Source: Poindextera sp035604135
GTDB taxonomy: Bacteria; Pseudomonadota; Alphaproteobacteria; Caulobacterales; Caulobacteraceae
Reading direction: 5' to 3'
Assembly: GCA_035604135.1 (NCBI GenBank)
Contig: DATNJB010000066.1
Coordinates: 7,203-71,202, forward strand
DNA: 64,000 nucleotides
This document shows positions 25,353 through 32,412 of the stretch, in pieces. Position numbers and translations under genes: made by a program. Numbering within the stretch: the stretch's first letter is position 1; each line of letters starts with the position of its first letter. The notes under the pieces were generated by a model. The model was not told where the DNA came from and did not search any database. It saw only the letters and a program-made list of their open reading frames with translations.

Positions 25353-26033
25353 ATGCAGGAGAACCCGTCCCAGCCTTCGCGGCTCGCGCACGCGCCGGCG
25401 GACGTGTCGGCCCTGGAGCTGGCCGCGCACGTAGCGGCCAAGCTTTGCCACGATCTCATCGCGCCGGCCGGCGCCATCACCATGGGCCTCGACATGCTGG
25501 AGGACCCACAGAGCCAGGATCTGCGCGACGACGCGCTGGCCCTGGTCGCGGCCAGCGCGCGCAAGTTCGTCGCCGTGTTGTCGTTCAACCGCGTGGCGCT
25601 AGGCGCATCGGCTGCGGCGGAGACCTTCGACGCCGCCGAGCTGGAGCGACTGACGCGCGGCATCTTCGCCGATGTGCGCGCCGACCTCGACTGGGCGATC
25701 GAGGCCGAAAGCCTCGCCAAACCGGTCGCCCGCGTTCTGCTCAATCTGGCGCAGATCGGCGCCGGCGCATTGCCGAGCGGCGGCATCGCCCGTCTGAGCG
25801 TCGCGGCCGGAGATGGCGAGACCGAGGTTCGCCTGATGGCCGAGGGCGCCAAGCCGAGGCTGCGGCCGGACACCGAGGAGGGCCTGAAGGGCGCGCCACT
25901 TGGCGAGCTGTTCGCCGGCCACTGGGTGCAAGCCTACTACCTCAGCCAACTGGTCGCCGCAGCCGGCGGGCGGCTGGTGACGGAAATCGGCGAGACGGAG
26001 ATCGTGATCCGCGCGATTCTGCCCGGCGCCTAG
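25353..26033 (+). CDS. chpT: Histidine phosphotransferase ChpT
   Basis: ChpT carries phosphate from the hybrid kinase CckA to CtrA and CpdR in the alphaproteobacterial cell-cycle circuit. The 226-aa protein has the phospho-acceptor helix AAKLCHDLIAPAGAITMGLD with His33, the same number as in Caulobacter ChpT. RDDALALVAASARKFVAVL follows, and then a degenerate ATPase-like C-terminal domain that does not bind ATP in this family (ending VQAYYLSQLVAAAGGRL). The ATG at 25353 gives normal length. The gene starts a plus-strand run with the CheY- and CheR-like genes, the Caulobacter arrangement. Confidence 0.95.
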   Translation: MQENPSQPSRLAHAPADVSALELAAHVAAKLCHDLIAPAGAITMGLDMLEDPQSQDLRDDALALVAASARKFVAVLSFNRVALGASAAAETFDAAELERLTRGIFADVRADLDWAIEAESLAKPVARVLLNLAQIGAGALPSGGIARLSVAAGDGETEVRLMAEGAKPRLRPDTEEGLKGAPLGELFAGHWVQAYYLSQLVAAAGGRLVTEIGETEIVIRAILPGA

Positions 26034-26113
26034 CGAATCTCGCCTGGGCCATACGGCTCCTTAACCAACCGGCGCGAGAAAGGCTCAGGTGATCCCAGGA
26101 GCCGCGAAACGCC

Positions 26114-26482
26114 GTGAAGACCTGTCTGGTCGTCGACGACAGCCGCGTAATCCGCAAGGTTGCGCGCCGAATCCTCGAGGACCTTGGCTTTGAAATCGCC
26201 GAGGCCGCCGACGGGATGGAGGCTATGGCATGGTGTCGGACGGCCATGCCCGAAGCGATCCTGCTCGACTGGAACATGCCGGTCATGGACGGCCTAAGCT
26301 TCTTGCGCGAGCTGCGCCGGGAGCCGGACGGCCACGAGCCGGTCGTGGTGTTCTGTACCGTGGAGAACGACCTCGAGCACATCGGCCAGGCGCTCGACGC
26401 CGGCGCCGACGAGTACATCATGAAGCCGTTTGACGGCGACATCCTCGAGGACAAGTTCATCGAGGCCGGGTTGGTGGCATGA
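26114..26482 (+). CDS. CheY-like single-domain response regulator
   Basis: The 122-aa receiver domain is complete: acidic pair in CLVVDDSRVIRK, phospho-acceptor D52 in LLDWNMPVMDGL, a switch Thr in FCTVEND and the Lys in EYIMKPFDG. There is no output domain. The start is GTG at 26114. It overlaps the CheR-like gene by 4 bp. In Caulobacter the equivalent pair lies beside chpT; the partner kinase and target are not visible here. Confidence 0.92.
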   Translation: MKTCLVVDDSRVIRKVARRILEDLGFEIAEAADGMEAMAWCRTAMPEAILLDWNMPVMDGLSFLRELRREPDGHEPVVVFCTVENDLEHIGQALDAGADEYIMKPFDGDILEDKFIEAGLVA

Positions 26483-27306
26483 GGCCCGAAGACGTCGAGA
26501 CCATCCGGGCCATGGTGCATGCCCGCTCGGGCGTCGTGATCGACCCGGAAAAGACCTACCAGATCGAGACCGGGCTCGCGCCGGTCGCGCGGCGCGCCGG
26601 GTTTGCGAGCCTGCCGGACCTCGTGCAGGCCATCCGCGCGCAACGCGACGAACGCCTGCTCTGGGCGGCGACCGAGGCGCTCACCAGCAGCGAGACGAGC
26701 TTCTTCCGAGATCGCGTCCCGTTCCGCGTCTTTCGCGAGGAGATCCTGCCCTCCCTCATCGCCGATCGCGGCGACAAGCCGATCCGGGTCTGGTGCGCCG
26801 CCGCCGGCACGGGGCAGGAGCCCTACTCGCTGGCGATGATCCTGGACGATGAGCAGGCCAAGCTTGCCGACGCGCGCGTCGAGGTGTTCGCCTCCGACAT
26901 CTCCGAGCGGTCGCTCGAGCGGGCCCAGCGCGGCCTCTACACCCAATTCGAAGTCCAGCGCGGGCTGCCGATCCGGCTCCTAGTCCGTCACTTCGAGAAG
27001 GTCGACGAGCAGTGGTTGCTGTCGTCGCGCATCCGCCAGATGGTGCGCTGGCGAAGGATCAACCTGTTGGCCGACTTGCGGCCGCTGGGGCGTTTCGACG
27101 TCATCTTCTGTCGCAATGTCATCACCAGCTTCGACGAGCCGACCGGCCGGCGCGTGCTCGATCAGCTCGCCAATGCGTTGCCGCAGGGCGGCTGGCTGGT
27201 GCTGGGCGCCGACGAAACCGTCGGCGGCGCGAGCGAGCGGCTAAAGCCGGTCGCGGGCCGGCGCGGCATCTATGCGCCGAACCGCGAGGCCCACGCCGCG
27301 GCCTAA
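26479..27306 (+). CDS. CheR-type protein-glutamate methyltransferase
   Basis: The 275-aa protein has an N-terminal CheR helical domain (IRAMVHARSGVVIDPEKTYQ) and a SAM-binding domain with RVWCAAAGTGQEPYSLAMIL (motif I) and VIFCRNVITSFDE. It would methylate glutamates of chemoreceptors. It is coupled to the CheY-like gene, but no receptors or other che genes are near, so its target is open. The stop is 16 bp from the convergent entericidin gene. Confidence 0.92.
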   Translation: MRPEDVETIRAMVHARSGVVIDPEKTYQIETGLAPVARRAGFASLPDLVQAIRAQRDERLLWAATEALTSSETSFFRDRVPFRVFREEILPSLIADRGDKPIRVWCAAAGTGQEPYSLAMILDDEQAKLADARVEVFASDISERSLERAQRGLYTQFEVQRGLPIRLLVRHFEKVDEQWLLSSRIRQMVRWRRINLLADLRPLGRFDVIFCRNVITSFDEPTGRRVLDQLANALPQGGWLVLGADETVGGASERLKPVAGRRGIYAPNREAHAAA

Positions 27307-27322
27307 GCGGGCGCGCGCTGAT

Positions 27323-27460
27323 CTAGTGCGAGGCGTCGTGGGCGGTGTCGGTGACCGCGTTGCCGACGGCGCTGACGTCCTTGCCGGCACCGGCGATCGT
27401 GTTGCAGGCGGCCACCGCGAGGCCAAGAGCGAGGACGGTCAAAAGGGCGAGCTTGCGCAT
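27323..27460 (-). CDS. Entericidin A/B-type small lipoprotein
   Basis: This 45-aa ORF reads MRKLALLTVLALGLAVAACN at its start, a lipoprotein signal with lipobox AVAAC (C19). The rest, TIAGAGKDVSAVGNAVTDTA plus HDASH, is the entericidin pattern. GGGAGG precedes the ATG by about 9 nt. A perfect EcfG promoter lies 37-61 bp upstream, inside the 3' end of phyK, so it should be induced in the general stress response. Entericidins are outer or inner membrane lipoproteins linked to stress and stationary phase; the exact role here is unknown. Confidence 0.88.
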   Translation of the reverse strand: MRKLALLTVLALGLAVAACNTIAGAGKDVSAVGNAVTDTAHDASH

Positions 27461-27496
27461 CGAGGTTTGCCTCCCGGGCGTAAAGGACGAGCACCC

Positions 27497-27521
27497 AACG
27501 GCTAAGCCGCCGCGCGGTTCC
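27497..27521 (-). promoter_or_regulatory. EcfG promoter of the entericidin gene
   Basis: On the minus strand GGAAC (27517-27521), 16 nt and CGTT (27497-27500) match the EcfG/SigT consensus exactly. The element straddles the phyK stop codon. Predicted start near 27490, about 30 nt before the entericidin ATG. Confidence 0.8.
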
Positions 27522-29235
27522 CTCGGCCGCGGCGGCCGGTGTCGCCTTGGCCGCCCGCGCTGCGCGCCTTCGGCGTCGGAAACACCAGGCTGGCGGTGAC
27601 GCCGCCGCCGCTGTTCGCCACGACCTCCATGCGGCCGCGGAGCTGTCGTGCGAAGGCGCTCATCAGCTGACGCCCAACGCCCGCTTTGGCGAGCTCGGGG
27701 GTCGCGCCGGAGCCCTCGTCGATGATCGCGAGCTCGGCATCGTCGCCCGTCACCGAGAAGCGTACGCGCAACAGCCCGCCGCGCAGGGCCAGCGCGTGCT
27801 TCTGCGCGTTGGTGATCGCCTCGACCGCAAACAGCGCAAGCGGCGCGAGCTTGTCGGGATCGATGATCAGCGGATCGGCGTCGAGTTGGGTCGCGATCAC
27901 CTCGCCATGTTCCTGCTGTTCGACGACGAGCTGGGCGAGCAGGTCGGCGAGAAACTGGCGGATATCGACGCGCTTGAAGTCAGCGCCCTGGTAGAGCGCG
28001 CGGTAGATGAGGGCCAGCGCGTTGATCCGCTGGCGGGTGTCGAAGATGGCGTCCCGCGCCGCCGGATCGCCGAGCGCTCGCTGCTGCATGCTGAGCAGCG
28101 AGCTGATAACCTGCAGATTGTTGCGCACACGGTGATGGATCTCGCGCATCAGCTCGTCCTTCTCGGCCAACGACGCGGCGACCTGGCCGTCGCGGGCCGT
28201 GATCGCGTCGGCCATCACGTCTAGGGCCTGCGCCAGCTCGCGGATCTCCGGCGGCGCGCGGCTGGCCTGCAACGGCCGGACCGTGAAGCGACCCTTGGCG
28301 TAGATGTCGGCGATCCGCTGCAGGTAGTGCAGCCAGCGCACCACGACCCGCTCAGTCACCACCAGCACGGCGATCAGCGCCGTGAGGAAGGCGAGCAGCG
28401 GCAAGAAGACGCCCGAAAGCAGGTTCAGCCTCGCCCAGGAGAACCAGCCCTGCGATGGTGCCGAGAGCATGACGGAGACGTCGCCGATCAGCGGCGCGAT
28501 CGAATAGACCCGCAGTTGGCCACGCAGATCGCGCCCATAGTCGATCGCCGCGCCGCGTGAACCCACTCCCCGCAGGCTCTGCGCAAGCGTGGCGGGGAAA
28601 GCCCCTGTGTCGGTGCGGCTGAGGAAGCGGCCGCGATCGTCGACCAGGGCCACCGCTGTGCCGGGCGGCAGGCTCGGGTCGGAGAGGTCCGGCTGTAGGC
28701 TCCTCAGGCTGACCACCGCCGCCATCGCCCCGTCGAAGCTCCCGTCCGGCGCGGTGACGCGCTCGGCGGCGAGGAGCGCGGGCTGAGACCCGCTCAACGA
28801 TCGTGGGGCGCGCACGGCGACCGACGTCGTCCCCTCGGCCAAGCGCACGAACCAGTCGCTCGACCGGCGCGCCGGATCGGCAGGAACACCGGCCGCGGCG
28901 CAGGCGACTCGCCCCTGCCGGTCGAAACGGATCAAGTTTTCGTAGCCGCCGAGCCGCCCGCTGATTTCACCGAGCCGGCTGGTGCAGTCCAGGCCGATCG
29001 ACTCCGGTCCAAGCGTCTCGAGCAACACGCTGGCGCCGGCGAGCTGGACCCGGGCCGTGGCGGCGCTGCGCACCGCCGCAAGCGCCAGGCCCGCGTGCTG
29101 CTCCTCGGCGTCCTTGCGAAAGGCGATGGTGGCCTGCGCCACGCCGATCAGCAGGACTGGCAGAAGCGCAAGCGCCACCGCCGCGCCGAGCCGCGAGCGG
29201 ATCGTGGTGAAGGGCCCCCACGCCAGCCTCGCCAT
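27502..29235 (-). CDS. phyK: General stress response sensor histidine kinase PhyK
   Basis: The 577-aa protein has two membrane helices (about 18-38 and 272-296) enclosing a periplasmic sensor of about 230 residues. A HAMP-like segment follows (YLQRIADIYAKGRFTV), then an HisKA_2 dimerisation domain with ELMREIHHRVRNNLQ (phospho-His368, HRxxN motif) and an HATPase domain with FAVEAITNAQKHAL (N box) and IIDEGSG. This is the architecture of PhyK, which phosphorylates PhyR. It lies 36 bp behind ecfG, so it is likely on the nepR-ecfG transcript. Its 3' end contains the entericidin promoter. Confidence 0.92.
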   Translation of the reverse strand: MARLAWGPFTTIRSRLGAAVALALLPVLLIGVAQATIAFRKDAEEQHAGLALAAVRSAATARVQLAGASVLLETLGPESIGLDCTSRLGEISGRLGGYENLIRFDRQGRVACAAAGVPADPARRSSDWFVRLAEGTTSVAVRAPRSLSGSQPALLAAERVTAPDGSFDGAMAAVVSLRSLQPDLSDPSLPPGTAVALVDDRGRFLSRTDTGAFPATLAQSLRGVGSRGAAIDYGRDLRGQLRVYSIAPLIGDVSVMLSAPSQGWFSWARLNLLSGVFLPLLAFLTALIAVLVVTERVVVRWLHYLQRIADIYAKGRFTVRPLQASRAPPEIRELAQALDVMADAITARDGQVAASLAEKDELMREIHHRVRNNLQVISSLLSMQQRALGDPAARDAIFDTRQRINALALIYRALYQGADFKRVDIRQFLADLLAQLVVEQQEHGEVIATQLDADPLIIDPDKLAPLALFAVEAITNAQKHALALRGGLLRVRFSVTGDDAELAIIDEGSGATPELAKAGVGRQLMSAFARQLRGRMEVVANSGGGVTASLVFPTPKARSAGGQGDTGRRGRGNRAAA

Positions 29236-29271
29236 CGCCCGCCTTTCTCGCGAACCTCAGGGACCAGACCG

Positions 29272-29880
29272 TCAGCGGGTCTGGGCCATGTGTTCGACCG
29301 CAGCCAGGATCGCGCCCATCGCCTCGCTCGCCGCCCGGCCGTCGCGCGGGTAGGCGCCGGCTTCGAGGATGCTCTGCAGAGCCCGCCGCGCGCGGCTGAC
29401 CCGGCTCTTCACCGTGCCGACGGCGCAGCCGCAGATCTCGGCCGCTTCCTCGTAGGCGAACCCGCCGGCGCCGACCAGGATCAGGGCCTCGCGCTGCTCG
29501 GCCGGCAACATCGCCAGGGCAAGGCGCATCTCGTCGAGGGCGACGGGCGACTGCGGATCGTCGACCGCGACCAGGGTGCGCTCGGCCGCCTCCTGGTCCA
29601 GCTGGGTCTGGCGCCAGGATCGCCGCTTCTCCGAATAGAACTGGTTGCGAAGGATCATGAAGGTCCAGGCCTTCATGTTGGTGCCCATCTGGTAGCTGGC
29701 GCGAGCGTCCCACGCCTTCATCAGAGCATCCTGCGCCAGGTCGTCGGCGCTGGCCTGATCGCCGGTGAGCGTACGCGCAAAAGCGCGCAGATGCGGGATC
29801 AACGCGACAAGTTCACGCTTGAAACGGCCCTCCATGGCCGGGCTGGCGCCGCCGTTCGCGGCCTCGCGCTCAGTCTTCAT
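29272..29880 (-). CDS. ecfG: ECF sigma factor EcfG (SigT)
   Basis: This sigma factor directs RNA polymerase to GSR promoters (GGAAC-N16/17-CGTT). It has region 2 (LRAFARTLTGDQASADDLAQ and KAWTFMILRNQFYSEKRR) and region 4 (LPAEQREALILVGAGGFAYE and GCAVGTVKSRVSRARRAL). The ATG at 29880 (202 aa) overlaps the nepR stop by 11 bp; an upstream in-frame start at 29901 would extend further into nepR. It is held inactive by NepR and is autoregulated through the promoter at 30140-30164. Confidence 0.95.
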   Translation of the reverse strand: MKTEREAANGGASPAMEGRFKRELVALIPHLRAFARTLTGDQASADDLAQDALMKAWDARASYQMGTNMKAWTFMILRNQFYSEKRRSWRQTQLDQEAAERTLVAVDDPQSPVALDEMRLALAMLPAEQREALILVGAGGFAYEEAAEICGCAVGTVKSRVSRARRALQSILEAGAYPRDGRAASEAMGAILAAVEHMAQTR

Positions 29881-30115
29881 CTGCGCCCGACAACGCCTCA
29901 TCGCCGCGACGCAGGATGTCGAGGAACTCCTGCGGGATCGGCTCGTTGACCACCTGCTCGAACATCTGGCGCAGCTTCACGCCGATCGCCTGCTGGCGCA
30001 GGCGCGCCTCGTCGATGGCGCGCCTGGGCTCGTGGGCGGGCGGCGGCTTGCGGCCGCGTCCGCCGGGTCCGCTACTGCTCTCCAAGCTGTACCCCCCTCC
30101 GCTTTGACGCATCAT
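29870..30115 (-). CDS. nepR: Anti-sigma factor NepR
   Basis: The 81-aa protein has a disordered basic N-terminus and the NepR core AIGVKLRQMFEQVVNEPIPQ followed by EFLDILRRGDEAL, which binds either EcfG or phosphorylated PhyR. GTG (30118) and two ATGs (30115, 30112) are possible starts; with the predicted transcription start near 30133 the leader is only about 20 nt. It is translationally coupled to ecfG. Confidence 0.94.
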   Translation of the reverse strand: MMRQSGGGYSLESSSGPGGRGRKPPPAHEPRRAIDEARLRQQAIGVKLRQMFEQVVNEPIPQEFLDILRRGDEALSGADED

Positions 30116-30139
30116 CACAAGACCTGACCCCGCACAGCG

Positions 30140-30164
30140 AACGCGCGAGGTGCGCCTGGGTTCC
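30140..30164 (-). promoter_or_regulatory. EcfG promoter of nepR-ecfG(-phyK)
   Basis: On the minus strand GGAAC (30160-30164), a 16-nt spacer and CGTT (30140-30143) match the consensus exactly. It faces away from the phyR promoter, the two -35 elements being 19 bp apart. It implies positive autoregulation of ecfG. Confidence 0.85.
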
Positions 30165-30183
30165 AGAAAACAAGCTTGACGGA

Positions 30184-30208
30184 GGAACCAACCGTCAAGC
30201 GTCGCGTT
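30184..30208 (+). promoter_or_regulatory. EcfG promoter of phyR
   Basis: GGAAC (30184-30188), 16 nt, CGTT (30205-30208). Predicted start near 30215, giving a leader of about 80 nt before the phyR ATG at 30294. Confidence 0.85.
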
Positions 30209-30293
30209 TGCTCATTCGCGGACCGGCCTCGCTGGCGCCATCATCCTGTGATGTCGTCGCCTGCGCCTCGCCCTTGAACGCGGAGGGGAGTTC

Positions 30294-31097
30294 ATGAGTT
30301 TGCTCGCAACGTTGGCCCCGCACCTTCCCTACGTCCGCCGCTATGCCCGCGCACTGACCGGCGACCAAAACGTGGGCGACGCGTACGTGCGGGTCGCGCT
30401 CGAGGCGCTGGCCGCCGGCGAGCGGACGCTGGCCCCGGGCAAGAGCCCGCGCGTGGCGCTCTACCATGTGTTCCACACGATCTGGGGCTCGACCGGCGCT
30501 CAGCTGGAGAGCCGCGCGGACGATGCGCCGCCGGCTGCGGGAGCCGATCCCTCGGCGCGGCTGCTCAGGATCGCGCCGCGGTCGCGGCAGGCTTTCCTGC
30601 TCACGGCGCTCGAAGGGTTTACGCCCAGCGAAGCCGCCCAGATCCTCGACGCCGATTTTGCGGAAGTGGAGCGGCTGATCGCCACCGCGCAGAGCGAGAT
30701 CGACGCCGAGCTGGCCACGGACGTGCTGATCATCGAGGACGAACCGGTAATCGCCACCGACATCGAGGCGCTGGCCAGGGAGCTCGGGCATGAGGTGGTC
30801 GGCATCGCCGCCACCCACGCGGAGGCGATCGAGGTGGCCGCACGCCGACGGCCGGGCCTCGTGCTGGCGGACATCCAGCTCGCCGACGGATCCTCCGGCG
30901 TGGACGCCGCCCGCGAGATCCTCAGCCGCTTCGACGTGCCGGTGATCTTCATCACCGCCTTCCCGGAGCGGCTCCTGACCGGCGAGCGGCCGGAGCCGAC
31001 CTTCCTGATCACCAAGCCCTTCCTGCCTGAGACGGTGAAAGCGGCGATCGGACAAGCGCTGTTCTTCCACCCGGCGCGCAACAAGCAAGCCGCGTAG
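30294..31097 (+). CDS. phyR: Response regulator/anti-anti-sigma factor PhyR
   Basis: The 267-aa protein has an N-terminal sigma-factor-like domain (residues 1-140: YVRRYARALTGDQNVGDAYV and TALEGFTPSEAAQIL) and a C-terminal receiver (VLIIEDEPVIATDIEAL, phospho-acceptor D193 in LVLADIQLADGSSG, KPF). On phosphorylation the sigma-like half mimics EcfG and captures NepR. It is divergent from nepR-ecfG with its own EcfG promoter, giving a positive loop. Confidence 0.96.
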   Translation: MSLLATLAPHLPYVRRYARALTGDQNVGDAYVRVALEALAAGERTLAPGKSPRVALYHVFHTIWGSTGAQLESRADDAPPAAGADPSARLLRIAPRSRQAFLLTALEGFTPSEAAQILDADFAEVERLIATAQSEIDAELATDVLIIEDEPVIATDIEALARELGHEVVGIAATHAEAIEVAARRRPGLVLADIQLADGSSGVDAAREILSRFDVPVIFITAFPERLLTGERPEPTFLITKPFLPETVKAAIGQALFFHPARNKQAA

Positions 31098-31242
31098 CCC
31101 TCGCCGCGGCGGCGCGGAATTGCCCCGAAGATTCTCTTCCTCGCTTTCCTGGTGCTGCTGGCGGTGAGCTTCGCCATGCGAGCCCTGCGCGCGCGTTCGA
31201 TGGTTTAGCGTCGCGGGAGCGGAAGAAACTCGCCCCGCCGGT

Positions 31243-31267
31243 GGAACCGCCCCGAGGCATGGCCGTT
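31243..31267 (+). promoter_or_regulatory. EcfG promoter of candidate sRNA gsrN
   Basis: GGAAC (31243-31247), 16 nt, CGTT (31264-31267), an exact consensus match. It is followed within 130 nt by an intrinsic terminator and no plausible ORF, so its product should be a small RNA starting near 31274. Between the phyR stop (31097) and here I see only a short hydrophobic frame (31119-31208) without a normal start codon. Confidence 0.8.
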
Positions 31268-31273
31268 CTCAGC

Positions 31274-31394
31274 CGTGCGGAGGCGGCGACGCCCCCCCGA
31301 CTTGAGGCTGGTGAGAGCCAGCCAGCCGTCTCCGCACCCTTTTTCTCGATGATGCGAACTCGAAAGGCGGCTCTTCAGGGGCCGCCTTCTTCTT
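31274..31394 (+). ncRNA. gsrN: Candidate GsrN small RNA of the general stress response
   Basis: This is a transcript of about 120 nt between an exact EcfG promoter and a perfect intrinsic terminator. The 5' half folds as a stem GTGCGGAG (31275-31282) with CTCCGCAC (31330-31337). It encloses a seven-C run (31292-31298) and an inner hairpin GGCTGG/CCAGCC (31306-31323). A U-rich stretch (31340-31344) then separates it from the 3' terminator module. In Caulobacter GsrN is a SigT-dependent sRNA beside the GSR genes that is cut into 5' and 3' isoforms and uses a C-rich loop to bind katG mRNA. Locus, promoter and C-rich loop all agree, although no sequence comparison could be made here. Confidence 0.75.
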
Positions 31395-31395
31395 G
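31364..31395 (+). terminator. Intrinsic terminator of gsrN
   Basis: The perfect 8-bp stem AAGGCGGC (31364-31371) / GCCGCCTT (31381-31388) has a 9-nt loop and is followed by CTTCTTG. Confidence 0.75.
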
Positions 31396-31416
31396 CCCGG
31401 CCGCCCGCGTCCGGAG

Positions 31417-31441
31417 GGAACCGGGGTTCACCGCGGCCGTT
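31417..31441 (+). promoter_or_regulatory. EcfG promoter of the 79-aa protein gene
   Basis: GGAAC (31417-31421), 16 nt, CGTT (31438-31441). It is the fifth exact site in the locus, about 40 bp before the GTG at 31482. Confidence 0.8.
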
Positions 31442-31481
31442 CGACCGGCGTGGACAGAAATGCTCTCCAACGAGGGGCGCG

Positions 31482-31721
31482 GTGGCGTTTTGGAGCCCAA
31501 GCAAGCCGCCAGAATCGGTCGAGCCGGCGGCGACGATGGACGCGGACACGCTGAAAAGCGAACTGGGTCACGCCTATGAGCGCGGACGCAGCGAAGAGCG
31601 CGCCCGCCGGGCCGGACGCGTCGTCTTCCTGGCGCTCGCCGCGCATGATGGGTCTTTTGCCGGCGCGGGCGCGGACATCGACAGGACGCTCGCTGCGGCG
31701 ATGGGTCAGATCAAGGTCTGA
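31482..31721 (+). CDS. Small stress protein of unknown function (79 aa)
   Basis: The protein begins MAFWSPSKPPESVEPAA, has a charged helix ELGHAYERGRSEERARRAGR, then VVFLALAAHDGSFAGAGADI and an amphipathic end. The AYERGR.ER..R block followed by a hydrophobic segment and GSFAGAG resembles small alphaproteobacterial membrane-associated proteins, here with an unusually short hydrophobic part. The GTG start follows GAGGGG. An exact EcfG promoter precedes it, so it should belong to the GSR regulon. Confidence 0.7.
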   Translation: MAFWSPSKPPESVEPAATMDADTLKSELGHAYERGRSEERARRAGRVVFLALAAHDGSFAGAGADIDRTLAAAMGQIKV

Positions 31722-31755
31722 GACCGCTCGGGGTCGCCGACGACGAACGCGCTCG

Positions 31756-32412
31756 CTAGCGGCTGTCGGACGCCGTCGCAGCCTGGATGAGCGCGCTGAT
31801 CTGGTCGGTCGAGCCCGCCGCCTGGGTCAGCGCGCGCCCCGGGGTGGGGTTCGGCGCCGGCACGGCCGCGGTCAGCTGGTTCATCGCCGTCTGGGCGACC
31901 GTCCGAACGGCGGTCTCGGCAGCGTCGGCTGCGGCGTTCTGCGTGCCCTGATAGATGAAACCATAGGTGGGGTAGACGGTCTTGCCGAGGTCGCGGACGG
32001 GGTCGTACCAGACCTTGACCTGACTCCAGTCGCCGGCCGGCGAGACGTCGACGACGGTGACATCGCGCTCCACCTGACCCCGACGGCCCTCGATGATCGA
32101 CCAGTTCGCTTGGGTGACCTGAATCACGCGGTCAGTGAGCACCTGGCTGACGACGGCGACGTGGCCTTTGTTCATCACCCCGTTCGGCTTGAAGACCAGG
32201 ACGGCCCCGGCCTTCGGCGCAAACCCCTGCGCGTACTTGCCGGCGGCCTGCTTCCACCAGGTCCAGGCGTCGCCGAAAATCTGGATGCCGGAGATCATTC
32301 GCGCGAAGGGAACGCACTGCCAATAATCAGCGGCCTGAGCCTGGCCTGCGCTCGCCGCGATCACGAACGCCACGGCGACGGGGCCTAACGCGGCCCTTAT
32401 CCCCTTACGCAT
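31756..32412 (-). CDS. Secreted CHAP-domain protein (putative peptidoglycan amidase/endopeptidase)
   Basis: The 218-aa protein has a Sec signal (MRKGIRAALGPVAVAFVIAA...AQA, cleavage about 27) and a CHAP domain beginning directly after it. The catalytic Cys33 is in YWQCVPFARM and the His is in NKGHVAVVSQVL. Such domains cut peptide or amide bonds in peptidoglycan. The C-terminal 60 residues are Ala/Thr-rich and may be a flexible tail. The ATG at 32412 follows GGGGGAGA. It converges with the EcfG-driven small gene. Confidence 0.87.
   Translation of the reverse strand: MRKGIRAALGPVAVAFVIAASAGQAQAADYWQCVPFARMISGIQIFGDAWTWWKQAAGKYAQGFAPKAGAVLVFKPNGVMNKGHVAVVSQVLTDRVIQVTQANWSIIEGRRGQVERDVTVVDVSPAGDWSQVKVWYDPVRDLGKTVYPTYGFIYQGTQNAAADAAETAVRTVAQTAMNQLTAAVPAPNPTPGRALTQAAGSTDQISALIQAATASDSR

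Noticed and set aside
26061..26070. TTAACCA half-site before the CheY-like gene as CtrA box
   Set aside because: Only one TTAA half is present with no partner at N7.
31119..31208. Hydrophobic frame after phyR (IAPKILFLAFLVLLAV...)
   Set aside because: Looks like one membrane helix, but the only starts are ATT or internal codons and no Shine-Dalgarno is seen; kept as a remark only.
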